A stretch of 64,000 nucleotides of DNA from Psilocybe azurescens (GCA_023853785.1 JAJIRX010000533.1:186001-250000); one strand, 5' to 3'; positions 36,468-48,783 are shown, numbered from the stretch's first letter. Notes: generated by a model not told the origin, from the letters alone. Numbers and translations: made by a program.

Positions 36468-37902
36468 TATTCCCGAGATGTCCGCCTTTCCTGGCGTTTC
36501 TGGTGTCCTTTCTATTTTTATTTATTTCTTAACCCTTTCTTGCATTGTCCCCCGGATATCTTCTCTATGCTGTTACTTTACCACTCATGCATCATGTCGC
36601 TATGAAACCCCCAACTAAAGTTAACTGTATGTACTATTACCTCTTGTATGTCCTATGATACACATGCCAGCTCACCCTTTTACTATATTGTACTGGATAA
36701 ATAAAGTCGTTCTTGATTGCGGTTTCCATGCTCACTTGTAGCATCAAGTTCGGACATAAAGTATGAAGCATCAAAACTTTTGATTATCTTTATCGAAGCA
36801 TGGGAAACGAGACGGTGAGCGCGTCGATACTGAAATTAATTGTCGGTCTCCGTCGGTCTCGCCATTTTGGCATCTGCGCGCATCATCTAATTACGCCTAA
36901 ACGACGCCTAAAGGCCAAACGGCCCCTTATGACGCACACGGTGCACATGCTCTACTCCCTCTCGTATTCAAATGACAACTAAATACCTTACATATCTGAT
37001 CTATATTTCTAGAATCCTAACGACTGACCTGAGAAATGTTAACACGTTTGGCGGCCGCCTACCCTACCCTAGCATAGCACACTGCTGACCAGTGACTTAC
37101 TCCTCAATTGAATTCTAGCAAATTTACATCCCCATGGCCCTACCCGCTCAACGTTGTGCATATGTACTTTGGGGACTGCTGCTGGACCTCTCGGGGACCA
37201 CACAAGACCGCATTTCCATCATGGAAAATCAGCACTTTCGGACTTTGCCCCTCGCTAGGTGGCTACCTGTGGCTGCACGAAGTGCTGTTACCTCTTGATT
37301 TTAACCCCAAAATGTAGCCCCTGTCTGACGCGATTGTCCAATATACTTCAAGACTTGGCTCCCATTGATTTTCTGTTGCTGCATACTACACCTATCGATC
37401 CCGATCTCTCGCTAAGATCTCATCCATAGGGCATTTATCTAATAGTTTATGATACCTATCGGCCAGACCTGGAGCCAGCCCGATAGTTTCCTCTTATAAC
37501 TGCTCGTTCATTTTGGCTCTTAGGTCTCCTTGGTGCTCTGGTCTGGATGCACTCCAACTTCCCAGTGGCAACAACTGCAAGGGGACTTCTTCATGGGAAA
37601 TCAAGCCTAATTCTCTCAGGGCCCTTTCTCGGAAGAATAACCCTCCACGCCCCTTGACATAAAGCTGCTTATAGCTGCATCGTGAGTATCTCACTCCGAT
37701 CAGCCGCTTTATTATCTCCAGGTATATCAGCAGCCCTTGTCTACTGCTTCCAACAATCGCTTTGTGTGGGTCCATTCTAATATCGCTAAACCGCCGACGC
37801 GTCAGCTACTATTATTCTGCTTCTATTCCAGCATTTAGTAATCACTTGGATCCCCTGCTTATACAGAGACCGTCACAGCTTACCGTCTGCCATTTATCGG
37901 AT
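36468..37902. other. Intergenic
   Basis: About 1.4 kb. A 93-codon ATG frame at 37494-37775 (minus) has no splice context or family resemblance and is not called. No RNA gene or repeat was recognised. Confidence 0.4.
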
Positions 37903-38733
37903 ATGTCGTCCTCTGACCCGCTGAGCCATTTCAATCCCAGCGAATCTCCCAATTATGGATTCGTTGCTCCGCCACAACCATCCCCAAATTTGCGCGCCTT
38001 TCTTGCATACATTAGCACCGCGGAAGCATGGGATGTCGACCGCACCATGGACTTTTTCGATGATGCTCTCGAGCACCGCATCCTTCCACAATCTCTCGGT
38101 CGACCTGTCCTCAATAAACGTCAGTATGGAGAGTACCTGAAGGCTTTGCGTCCTTTCTTCAAAAGTTACAAGGTAAAGTCCCATTTCAAGTTTTGTACTG
38201 ATCGCACTTTCAACTCTAAATCTCCAAAATTTCCCCACTTCTTGTGCACCATCCACATCTAATCATTTGGTTCAACCTTTCATTTACGATGTGTTCATGC
38301 GACTTTCAAAAATGAAACTGGTACGCCGATCTTCCAGGTGACAATACACGAAGTCATTGAAGCTGACGACAAAATGACGGCCCATGTAAGCTTTGCGCCT
38401 ATTTTCGTCCAATTTGGCTCCTATTCCTGCCAAGATGGGAACTCTGTCTATTTTTAAACCCGTCGGGTGATCTCTCCGTATGTCAGCGGCTAAACTCACC
38501 TCAATTAATTGCAGGCTTCTTCGAAGGGCGTATCCGTCTCTGGAGTGCCATATGCCAACGAGCATGTACTCATCGTCCACTTTGTTCCTCCGCCTGTGTC
38601 TGCTGGACCGGGCGTGCTGCCCAAGATGCGCTTGGTGAAGGAATATGTCGATAGTTCGTTCAGCTTGACATTTTTTGCTCAAGAGCGGGCAAAAGCCAAA
38701 GAGCGACAAGAGCGCCTGAATAGAGGACATTGA
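37903..38733 (+). CDS. NTF2/SnoaL-like protein
   Basis: Three exons, 37903-38172, 38338-38385 and 38515-38733, giving 178 residues with all junctions in phase. Start MSSSDPLSHFNPSESPNYG. The fold signature of small NTF2-like proteins is visible: LRAFLAYISTAEAWDVD, then DDALEHRILPQSLG, then KALRPFFKSYKVTIHEVIEA spanning the first intron, GVPYANEHVLIVHFV, and MRLVKEYVDSSFSLTFFAQE. Proteins of this class are cone-shaped barrels, some enzymatic, some scaffolds. The specific role is not evident. No signal peptide. The first intron (166 bases) is long for this window. No frameshift. Confidence 0.8.
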
Positions 38734-38877
38734 TGTTGGGCAGAGAACATATATTCAGAGTCCTTTAATTACACTCTTTCTATGTAGTTGCAGATTACAC
38801 TTATGGTACTCCACCCATACAACATTTTACAGTATTTTGTGGGATCTATTTCAAGGTATGGGACTGGCTATACAGTG

Positions 38878-39537
38878 TTTTGACGGTCCTTGGAACACTG
38901 ACGTTCCTTGGGACAAACACAAACTTTGGACGTAGTTCTGCCTGGGTAGCTCTGAAACCCATAAATTATGTAGAACTAATAGGAATACACATTATATCAG
39001 AATTTCAGGACAATCGGTGGTCTACAAGAGGAGATATGAAGTATTTACATGCAAAATTTGGCTGTTTTTGATGATTACACTTTTCTTTTGCCTCTCGCTG
39101 CTCCATAGAGACACACTTTGTAAATAAAATACTATACTCATCGATAGGCATTTATTTATACTTTTATATGCACTTTTAGTGGAGACAATTGGTTGAAATT
39201 TGACCTCATGAGATGTGTTTTAGTGAAGAGAGATTTGAAGTGTGACATGGTCAGGGTTATGATGAGGAAGAACGAAGAAAACGTGACAAACTGATGGCCG
39301 TGTGATAGCACACGGAAGACGCGGACCGGGTATGTCACAAGTGTCCCAAGGAACCACATTTTGGTACTCTCAGTTGCAAAGGCAATTGCTTGTTTTTTGC
39401 AGCAGAATTTTCTTTTTCATATACCATACCATGTAAAAGACCCTTGTGTACAATAATATATATTTTATTTGAAGCAATTTGAAGTTGTGATGACTTAAAA
39501 GCCGAATTACAAAATAGTGTCCCAAGGACCGTCAAAA
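38878..39537. mobile_element. Candidate MITE with inverted ends
   Basis: The left end TTTTGACGGTCCTTGG at 38878 is mirrored at 39516-39537, with 20 of 22 bases or so complementary. A second, inner pair occurs: CGTTCCTTGGGACA near 38902 and its complement near 39341-39355. The 660-base interior is AT-rich with no coding potential. No clear target-site duplication was found. The right end overlaps the last codons of the BTB gene at 39532 and supplies its stop. Class of element unknown. Confidence 0.5.
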
Positions 39538-40512
39538 GTAGTCAATTCTATTCTGGTCGGCTCCGGCCTCGTTAGCATGTTTGAGCTCTTCGGAAAAGGT
39601 ATTATCAACAGCTTCTTTTACAACTTTGAGATCTAGTTGCTCGGTAGATTTCATCGCATGTCCATATGGGCAAGTTGCTCGTCCATGAGTCCGGCCACAG
39701 GTGTGATAGAAATTGCCATTGATAATAGCGTTTGATCGCGTATATTCCCGGAGATAGAAGATTTTGGCGATTGTCGGCCAATCCAGGGATGATGATGCTT
39801 CGGATAATTCTACCAATTTGAGAGTGTTTTTTGCACGAGTTCGACGTAAGAGTCACGGATCCAGTCCACGACGTCGTACTTGCGGGCCAGATGTAATCTC
39901 TCCAATACATTCTTGTTGTTGATTTGCCCTGAAAGAGCCGTTATTGCTTTCTTGCGGAGCTGGATAATTCCATCACATCAACTATAAGTTCAGTTGCGAA
40001 AACGAGCATCAGACCTGGGGAAATTCCCAAAGGGTTGAAAGAGCTAGAACTCCCATCCAATCGTCGAACTCGGTCACAGAAGGTTGCTCTGTACTGTACA
40101 TGGAGAGGATTTAACGTTACCATGCCAATAACTGTTATTTAAACCAGGAAATCTATGACTTACAAAGGGTACATCACTCGAAGAAATGCGCGAAAGTGTT
40201 CTTCTTGAATGTCATCCAGCTTTATGGGGTTGCCGTTGCTTGATCCTTCACCGTTCTCGGGCGACGGCAGGGTGAACATGGCCTCGAAGATCGTCCCCGG
40301 AATATCAAAGCCATGTTTTGGGACACGGAACACCGTATTCTCTACCTATAAACAATCACATATCAGAATCTTCTCTCTCTCGAAATTGAGGGCAGTACTT
40401 GGAAGGAGACCAGCGTGAGGTTGAAAAAACTATCAGGAACTGGTGGCGACGCCGTTGCCGGGCAGGGCTGGTTATCTTCAGGAATCTTGGACAAATCTGG
40501 TGTGTCTGACAT
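39532..40512 (-). CDS. BTB/POZ-domain protein (copy 3), one apparent frameshift
   Basis: ATG 40512 (MSDTPDLSKIPEDNQ). Exon 1 ends NLTLVSFQ; an intron leads to VENTVFRVPKHGFDIPGTIF, then EEHFRAFLRVMYP and VTEFDDWMGVLALSTLWEFP. The next exon gives LRKKAITALSGQINNKNVLE and KYDVVDWIRDSYVELVQ. At the T6 run 39827-39832 one base appears missing; adding it joins ELVQK to NTLKLVELSEASSSLDW. The tail has LDWPTIAKIFYLRE and a cysteine pair (HTCGRTHGRATC). The stop TGA at 39532-39534 lies in the inverted end of the candidate MITE, so the original C-terminus was probably different. First of three tandem BTB copies on this strand. Confidence 0.78.
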
Positions 40513-40877
40513 GGAGTAAACTGTAGCCGATAAGCTATCAAGGTGGAGGTTGCTGCAAGAGAAGCGTTTTCTGGGAAACGTGATGTGCAGAGTAGTATAC
40601 GATCTGTGAGCGCTTAAAAGGTATGCCTCTAATCGATGACACGAGTAATCCATGAGGATGAATTATTCTAAGGCCTCCGATCACCTGTTTATACACCGCA
40701 CTGACACATAACATAAATAGAATCCTCATGGCTCTTAATCCGGTTGAGAACTTAACCGCAAAGTAACAGAGCTGCACTGCACTGTATTTTCCACGTCCAT
40801 GTGATGGTGCCAGAATAAGCCAATTGGCTTGTTCAGCAGCTCGTCAGAGAGCAAGTCCGTATCTGTATCTGAATAGT

Positions 40878-41755
40878 TTACACGAACAAGTAGAGTGTAT
40901 GGATGATTATTCGGTGACGAAAAGGATACGGTTCTACTTGTTTATTTATTGGAGCTCGAAGGCAGAGGAGCACCACCACCAGCACAATGGGGACCTCCTC
41001 CATAGCTTTTATTTCCTCGCGGAAGTGGCCATTGACCAAAGATTTCACCGTATCCCTTAGTGCCGGTGTCAGAGCTGGGGCTTTGGGGCCATGCAGACAG
41101 GGCTTCAGTCCTGGACCGTGATTTACAAGACAGGCAAAGCAGTAGAAGGTGACATTTGACGATTGTATTTCCCTTACGCAGAAAATTCTTGGCAATTGAT
41201 TCCCAGTTCAGAGGAAATAGCCTCCATTCAACTCCTTCATGGTGAGAGGCTTCTTCTGAACAAGGTCGATGTAGGCATAGCGAGGCCAGTTTGTGGCTCT
41301 GTATTTCTGAGCCAGATTTCTGTTATTTTGTTGAGGTTTATCTTATTTGAAAGCTCTGCTATAGCTTTTTGACGAATCTGTAAAATATAACAACTATGTT
41401 TACAATGAGTAAATAGCATGTTGAAATGAACGGAAATCTTTTTTTTATGCCAGCCAAATGGATCGGATTCTCATTGCTGGATCCCTCTCCGCCGATGGCC
41501 AATGGCAAGAGAATGTGGCTTCAAAGATCGTCCCTAGAATATTCAAGCCATGTTGCAAGACACGGAACACTTGGTCCTACCTGCACGAAACGTAGGTCAG
41601 TCATCTTCTGCGGAGTAAAATGCCACTGAAATTACTTCAAAAGACATGAGCTCAAAGTTGAAGAATTCGTCAGGAGCCGCCAATTCTTTCATCTGTGTCA
41701 TGTTCGGGCGAGATTTACTGTGAGTGTCTGAGATAGTATCATTAAAGGCAGACAT
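40878..41755 (-). pseudogene. Broken BTB/POZ gene (copy 4)
   Basis: ATG 41755 (MSAFNDTISDTHSKS) and exon ending FFNFELMSF are intact. Beyond the first intron the family blocks are recognisable but scattered over frames: VLQHGLNILGTIFEATF, GGEGSSNENPIHLAG, DFRSFQHAIYSL, IRQKAIAELSNKINLNKI, YRATNWPRYAYIDLVQKK, LNWESIAKNF and a cysteine cluster FYCFACLVNHGPGLKPC. At least five shifts are needed, more than in any neighbour; one lies in an A8 run (41449-41456 region), others not in runs. Closest in layout to copy 3 just upstream of it, so a tandem duplicate that decayed is likely. Some shifts could be assembly errors. Confidence 0.6.
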
Positions 41756-42019
41756 CGTCGATATATCGTCTAAGCTGTAGGAAAGAGAGGAGGGTTTGGG
41801 GAGAGAGGTAATTGATGGAGTTACATTGATTAGTACCGTGCACGACTGTGCTCTTTGCCCACTATAGTCTCTGATGCTCGACCATTGTTATATGACGGCG
41901 TAGGTGTTCGGAATTGATTATCTAGTAATACCTCCTTGTAGCTAATAAGCCAGACTATGGTGCCAGTAGCCCGCGTAGGACCCTGCGCGCCATTTTATAT
42001 CTCGGGAGACGAAATAGGA

Positions 42020-43000
42020 CTACATATCATTTATCTCTGAAGAAAAGACGTCTGTTACTAGACGATGGGCCTCTTGTTCAGTAATAGAATATCGTGGGTT
42101 GGTGCTTCCGCGAAACCAATTTGATCTACAGTGCTTGCATTTGCCGCACTGATCCGGCGTCTCCTGGTAAACACCCTCTCGGATAGATAACAGTTTTGCC
42201 ATGATGAGAGGGTCAAGATTTGATTCGCATAGCATGGAAATGTCGAGAGATGTTGGCTGCTTCACGAGAGCCACGCACCCATTGATGAACCAATCTTTGA
42301 CTCGATATTGTAGCCCAAGTTGAATTATATCTCCGTGGTATACGTCCTTGTCAGGAAGGATAGCAGACAAGGCGTCAATGCATCTTTTGCGAATCTGATT
42401 TTTATTCCAATTGAATAACAATACACAAGGTCTGCGACGCAAATCGATAGACTTACCACTGGAAAACACCATTGTGTGGAAAGATGAAGGGCTCTTTTCC
42501 AGTCTTGATATGTTGGTGAGACTTCCTTACTGACGCTAGTTTAATCAGTAGATTTAGGTCATAGCTGCGGTGAACTTTGTACGATCGCTAATACTTACTT
42601 TGGATACATCACTTTCAAAAACCTCGAAAATAATCTACCGATATACCCTCCATAATTATGGGATGATCATCATCCATACCCTCTCTGGAGGCAACACTCC
42701 CATCGCCAGGCCCCGAGGGAGAGAACATAGATTCAAGTGTACTTCCCGGAACCAAGAAGCCATCTTCGGGGACCCTAAACAACGTGTTTTCCACCTTTTT
42801 GCCCAAGTTAGACGTACATTAACAGGATCAGATAAATTAGATTCGGATAAACCCACGATGGGATGATTTCTTGAGTCGTACCTTGAATACGACATATTTA
42901 TCGAAGTAGAATATCTCATCACGAACAGCCCTCTTGACTTCTGGTACTTCTTCCTCAAAAATTCAAGCTCCGATGCCAGAGTGGTCGATGTAGTGGACAT
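42020..43000 (-). CDS. BTB/POZ-domain protein (copy 5), two apparent frameshifts
   Basis: ATG 43000 (MSTTSTTLASELEF). Adding one base in the A5 run at 42957-42961 gives FEEEVPEVKRAVRDEIFYF and DKYVVFK, then an intron. Exon 2 is VENTLFRVPEDGFLVPGSTL and IIMEGISVDYFRGF; one more base in the A5 run at 42617-42621 gives LKVMYP and a GTAAGT donor. Exon 3 is SPTYQDWKRALHLSTQWCFP. Exon 4 is IRKRCIDALSAILPDKDVY, DWFINGCVALVKQPTSLD and a cysteine cluster QCGKCKHC. Ends EINDM. Same architecture as copies 1, 3 and the 48.8 kb gene. Both run-length corrections restore family-conserved residues, which supports an intact gene. Confidence 0.75.
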
Positions 43001-44276
43001 GATACAGTTGGACCCAGTGTAATGTGGCAGTGGAAGTGAGGGATCAAGAGGTCTTATCGTGGGCGCTTATCTGTCACCATTAACCCATCGTCCCGTGACT
43101 TCGGATGATTGCTTGAAAGCCTTTCGATAAATCTCGCTGCCTTCAACTGCACATCGGTCCCGGCTATAAGAAATTTCTAAAAATGAATACATTGCCTAAC
43201 TATTTATACCCGTGAGGAGACCAGATGCCTCGGCCATGCTGAGTCACATAAGTGTTCGACTGACTAAGAGAGCTCAGAACAATATCATAATGCAATCGCA
43301 GCTCATCTGAAAGGTCCGGAGCTGCTTTATTTGACTCTTGAAGTTTTCCAAAGAAACGTAGGACGATGGAGATTTTCGGCATAGTTGTAACGTACACGAA
43401 CCCTCCGGTCTCATACATACAAAGAAGTTATTGATATCTTTTAAGTTACAGCCGATTGAAGAAGGCCTAAGAAGGCACTTACGTTGCGGAACACAGTTTC
43501 CCAATTTGAGAAAATACATGCTACTATTTTCTGGCGTGCTAGAAGGCTGCCATTACGTCTTCCTCTACGTGAAAGTTTTCTCTTCGTGTCTACAACTCCC
43601 AATCACTATCTATCATTCTGGTATTTTTTTAGCTGTGATATATATGTTAAATGCACCTATTTGTTCAAAGGACATTATTCAATCAATTGGAATAAATGGC
43701 ACATGCTGCGCTACTTCAATCAATGTTCAATTCGGAGTCGCGAGTGGCGACGCGTCGCGCCCGCTGACGTCACATGTTTCTATCTTTCCGGAATCCGGGA
43801 TCAAGAAAGCCGGTATGGGTGAGCGGGATTGATTTCAATGAGTCTTGACATCCGACGCGCATGGATTGCAAAGATTGCCACACGACCGCCTTTCAGTCTC
43901 CATCACCTATAACGCCTTTATCCGGTATCGCCTTAGTTATCTTGAATTGAAATGACTGCCTCAGGTGAATTGGCGAAATTTATGGCGGAGGCATTTGCCG
44001 GGGTTGTTCCGCTTGTACCATCGCCGAGAGATTCATGTGCGATAATCACCTCATTCGACAATACGATGCTCGCGGCGATCGAACCATGCCGCCCTTTCGG
44101 ATACATGACTTTCTCAAAAATGGTGCGTCTCAACTCTGCTCTCTTTGATGACTCTGACAAGTCAATAAGGCATCATTAAGTCAAGTCCTTACTCGACGCA
44201 AACTCCAGACCATAAAAATCAAAGACATTCTCCAAGCGAAAAAACAACCCTTGCGTTATAACAAAAGCAAGACAAA
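43001..44276. other. Intergenic, one small possible ORF
   Basis: A plus-strand ATG frame at 43952-44179 (75 codons, MTASGELAKFMAEAFAG) has a fair start context and lies 97 bases before panB, but shows no known motif. It could be a short upstream gene or 5' leader sequence. The rest of the stretch shows no gene. Confidence 0.3.
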
Positions 44277-45314
44277 ATGTCGACGACGTTTGCTCACCGA
44301 TGCCTATCACGCGACATCTTCCGTGCTAGCCCACAGCTGCGCCGATGGATGAGCGTTCGACCTCAATCACAGGATCCAGCGACACCCCCATTCCTCGTAA
44401 AAGGTCACCATTCAAACCTTGCAGGCTTTCCGACAATCCAAGACTCCGATTTCAATGTTGACTGCGTACGATTATCCATCCGCGCTGGCATGTTCGTCTT
44501 CTCTGCTTACCGACATCATACTGGTCGGCGATTCGTTGGCGCAAGTGTGCTTGGGATATACCTCGACGACACAGCTCACTTTGTCCGAGATGATCCACCA
44601 TGCTCGAGCAGCTGCGCGGGGTACAGCGCACCCTTTCCTCATCGCCGACATGCCCTTCGGCACTTACCATACGTCGGTACATGATGCCGTCGCCAATGCT
44701 GTCCGGCTAGTCCAGGAGGGCAGAGTAGAGGGTGTCAAGCTTGAAGGTGGTCGCGAGATCGCAGATGTGGTGCGAAGGCTGACGGACATCGGAATTCCGG
44801 TCATGGCGCACGTCGGACTTTTGCCCCAGAGACACTGCGCTTTGTCGGGGTACAAGGTTCAGGGGAAAAGCGCTAACGCTGCAAAAAGTGGTTATGGACG
44901 CTTTGGCTCTTGAAGAAGCCGGAGCGTTTGCCGTTGTTGTTGAGGCTGTCCCATTGGAGCTTGGAAAATACATCACGGATCTATTAAAGGTTCCGACCAT
45001 TGGAATCGGAGCAGGTCCTCATACCAGTGGACAGGTGCGTACTATTCTTTTGATGCAAGTTTCCTCTCGCTCACCTTATGTGGTTGTTTAAGGTGCTCGT
45101 CTACGACGATGTGATGGGGACATGGTCAGGACACAAGGCTAAATTCGTCCGCCGTTTCGGTAATCTGAAAGAGGTTCGCGACAAAGCAGTCCAAAGCTAC
45201 GGCGAGGCCGTCAGGGAAGGCACATTCCCAGACCCACAGGCAGAAAGCTACACCATGGATAAAATAGAATGGGCGCGGTTTATGGAGAATGAAATTACAG
45301 AGGACATTCGTTAA
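44277..45314 (+). CDS. panB: Ketopantoate hydroxymethyltransferase, two apparent frameshifts
   Basis: PanB converts alpha-ketoisovalerate and methylenetetrahydrofolate to ketopantoate, the first committed step of pantothenate and CoA synthesis. Start MSTTFAHRCLSRDIFRAS at 44277; the Arg-rich, acid-poor first 30 residues could be a mitochondrial presequence. Family blocks: VTIQTLQAFRQSKTPISMLT, AYDYPSALA, DIILVGDSLAQVCLGY, MIHHARAAARG, DMPFGTYHTS, GVKLEGGREI, MAHVGLLPQ, MDALALEEAGAFAVVVEAVP, GIGAGPHTSGQ. An intron at about 45035-45092 joins SGQ to VLVYDDVMG. Two frame changes are needed, at the A4 run 44399-44402 and the A5 run 44883-44887; both are fixed by one base fewer. Protein otherwise complete. 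Confidence 0.92.
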
Positions 45315-46127
45315 AAAAGCATGCCTCACACCCGCGCTTGTGTAGGCTTTTGAGAGTCAGGGCGAACCCAGAGAAGAAAATCAACACCATGTATTATATC
45401 ATTATCCCTTTCATTCATCAGTTCACTTACCTTAAAAACACTATTATTCGCATTTGGTGGCAGTCCGATTACATATGACATTCCATTGGATTGTGGAGTG
45501 TATGTACAGTGGGACGAAAAGAGAAGAAAGCTGAAGCTTGGTAAGCCCTTCAGCTTCAGGCCTCCGGTTAGGTCCGGTCGGGACCTAAAATCAATCATCG
45601 AAACGGCGAGGGAATCCTTTTCATAACAAACTTCTTCCTGGTCCATACAAGAACTCACAAGAGCTTTGTAACTCTCCACCGAGGCGCTCCATCGATTTGA
45701 TCTCTAGGTTCTGAATAGGCTTATGCCCCAGAGTTATCCTTTTGGGACCCTTCATTGACTGCAGTCTAGATCGTTTGTCAGTCTCGGGCTTGAACGTTAA
45801 ACATTACTTCTTGTGGGATTTTGCAGACAGAACGACCTATGGATATTGAGATATAGTTCAATCGACCATATTTTGGATTGCATTTTTATCATCCTCGGAG
45901 CTGGCTGCCGGACGCAATCATATCGAAGGATACCCGACCAACATCGCTACATCTGGCTTTCTTCGTATTCCGGCCGGCTTTGTTCCTCTTGCTTGTTTTA
46001 AAACTTTTGTCTCTCTTCCAAGAGTGCTCATAAACCCATCTCGACGAGATATATGATATTGCTCGCTTCTGTGCCCCCCATTTAAATCGCCTGTAGTACA
46101 CCTCGTCTCAACCAATACATCCTGACA
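45315..46127. other. Intergenic
   Basis: Between panB and GH71. A minus-strand frame at 45326-45679 begins with a non-ATG codon and has no recognisable motif. No RNA gene was seen. Confidence 0.35.
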
Positions 46128-48220
46128 ATGACCGATTCGACTAAGCCTACGAAGGTGACGCCTTCCAAAGCGGATTCGCCGAACAAGGTTCAGCGCGCTC
46201 TTGGTCTCATACGCCCTGGAAACCGGCAGGAATCAAGAGGTTTTCAATGGACGACGAGCGCAGATCCCGTACAACAAGTTGAAATCAATATTGATGAGCC
46301 CGTCACCACCGGCGGTGAAGTGACCACCTCCGCTACGAGGAACTACGTCTTCGCCCAGTACGTATATTATCATGATTTCTGTGACTGGAACATGGGTAAC
46401 TGATCTTCTTTTATGATAGTTTCATGGTTGGAAACACCTATGTCCGTAGGCTTCGATGGCATAACTTTGTGACAGAACTTAATGTCAGTGAATCTAGCCA
46501 TACACCAGCGATGACTGGTATCAAGACATCAAACTCGCAGCGTCATATAACATGTGTGTCTATCCCCTCCCCAAATCAGTCGTGTAACTTATGCTTTACT
46601 TCAGCGACGGCTTCGTCCTCAATGTAGGCAGAGAAGATTGGCAGAGGCAACGCTGCGCAGATTGCTTCGCAGCTTCGAAGCGTCTCCCAGAGTCTACCAA
46701 CTTCAAATTCTTCTTCAGCTTTGATATGACGTACGATCCGTTCACTCCCAATCCACATCCTACTTTCTGACTCTAACATCTGTCAGTTCTATTCCTGGTG
46801 GCTCTGCTGATGATATCTGGCTTTTCCGCGAATACATCTCTGCCAATTATAAGAGCCCTCGCATATTCAGACATCCCCGTACCAACGGCGTCGTCGTGTC
46901 TACGTTCTCCGGTGAGAATAACACATTTGGGCGCGGCAGCATGGAAAACGGCTGGGCATACGTGAAAGCCGAGTTGAACAAGATTGTTCCAGTGAGTCGC
47001 GAATCATTGTTCGCCTTCATCCTTTAGCTGAGGAATGCGCCAGATCTACTTCATACCATCTTTCTTTATCAATCCGTCTCGTTACCACGGTATTTCCGCG
47101 ATGGATGGTGCTTTCAACGTCAGTAATCTTAGCGTTGGTTGGCAATAAATTAGATGACTCATGCATGCCCTGGTTTAGTGGAATGGAGGATGGCCCATTC
47201 AGCTTAATACCGGAACACCACGCAATCAAGTTGAGAACGCTGCCCTTGATTCTGATCAATCCCATCTCCAGAACCTCTCCGGAGGCCGCACTTTCATGGC
47301 GGCGGTCTCCCCTGGTTCTTCACCGTGAGTTTATTATGTCTAAGTGTACAATCTATTCTGACCCCATCCCCCCTTGAAGCACTATGGTGTAAATTCTTGG
47401 AATAAAAACGTCGATCGATGGTCATTATTTTGTATCAAACTTTGCTGACTTTTCATACAGTGGATATATCGTGGAGATGACTGGCTTTATGCCAGGCGAT
47501 GGGAGCAGTTGATTTCGATGAGGAACAATATAGACATCGCTCAGATAATCTCTTGGAATGGTAAACATGTTCCACTAGCCTACTGTACCAGAATTATTCT
47601 GACGAATGCTTGTCAGACTACGGAGAGTCCCATTACATCGGCCCAATTAAAGTATACTTCCTTTCTCGATGATTTTCCTTTCTCTATTCATTGTCTGTTG
47701 TAGGGAGCTCAACCTAATTCGCAAGCGTGGGTTAACGGGTATCCACACGAAGCCTGGCTACCGCTGACTCAGTACTACGCAAAGGCGTTCCAAACCGGAA
47801 CGTATCCTGCTATAACTAAGGATAGGGTATTCATGTGGGCCAGACCGCATCCAAAGGAAGCGACAGCCGGAGACTCCGTCCCTCGCCCGGATAATTGGCA
47901 GTTGGTAAGTATATCTTTCGATTAAAGAGTCAACAAGCTGATCAAGGCCACAGACGGACGATACCGCGTGGGTCGTCGTATTCGCCACGGCACCTGCAAG
48001 AATATCAGTTTACACCAACGAAAATAGTGCAGACAAGAAGAACTACGGAATCGAGGCAGGCGTAAGCAAGCTGTCCTTCCCTCTTAGGGCTGATGAGGGC
48101 ATGAAGGCATCCTTGATTCGCGACAACAAAACTGTGGTGGTTTGTAACCCCATGGCATACAGATTTGAGAGCAGACCGGGAGTATACAATTTCAACGCAT
48201 ACGTTGCAATTTCTCCCTAG
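46128..48220 (+). CDS. GH71 alpha-1,3-glucanase, apparently without signal peptide
   Basis: Glycoside hydrolase family 71 enzymes cut alpha-1,3-glucan, a fungal wall polymer. About 497 residues from about 12 exons, read without frameshift. ATG 46128 (MTDSTKPTKVTPSKADS) is followed by a polar, non-hydrophobic stretch of about 70 residues before the domain. Family blocks: YVFAHFMVGNTYPYTSDDWY, IDGFVLNVGREDWQRQR, FKFFFSFDMT, VVVSTFSGENNTFG, GGRTFMAAVSPWFFTHYG, IYRGDDWLYARRWEQLI, IISWNDYGESHYIGPIKGAQ, TKDRVFMWARPHPKEA. Catalytic acidic residues typical of the family are in these blocks. The lack of a leader suggests an intracellular or unconventionally exported enzyme, unless a 5' exon was missed. 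Ends FNAYVAISP at 48220. Confidence 0.92.
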
Positions 48221-48783
48221 ACGTGTATGAGCAGGTGTCTGGTCTGTAACGTAGATAAATTTGGATATATGACATGCATCATCATATTGTTTAGATGGTG
48301 AACACACACTGAACTATGTCTGAATCAATCTTGTGTTCCAAGCTATACCGCGGGCAATGACTGATTAGTTGCCCATCAATGCCCTTTCAAATGGTAGGAA
48401 CAGACAACTGGCGTCATGTCCGTGCAAGGTGCGTTCCAAAATGGCATTTCGTCATGCCACAGACTCTTTGGGGCAGCTAACCTTTAGGAACGTAACTATC
48501 GAGCTTTCGAAGCAACGATGTCACCAGCCCTGAGAGGTACACGAGTCTGCATCGTGGAGTCGAACTCAGTTTAGGAAGCTCGGCTGCTTCTCTGCCAACT
48601 GCTCACATTTTTAGTTAGCGAATACAACCTCATCGATAGTCCGCAGTGACCCCTCGTGCCATCGATAGGATGTGTAAATGTGTCGGACATTCAAATTTAA
48701 GCGCCCATAATGTTTTCACTTATAAAGAGATACCTCGCTCACGGTTTCCTCCAGTGCACCTTGCTCTTCTATATCTTGCAAGG
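48221..48783. other. Intergenic
   Basis: 3' flank of GH71 and promoter of the next BTB gene. No gene supported. Confidence 0.4.

Noticed and set aside
37494..37775. 93-codon ATG frame on the minus strand
   Set aside because: No family resemblance or neighbouring exons; kept as intergenic.
45326..45679. 117-codon minus-strand frame
   Set aside because: Starts with a non-ATG codon and has no recognisable domain.
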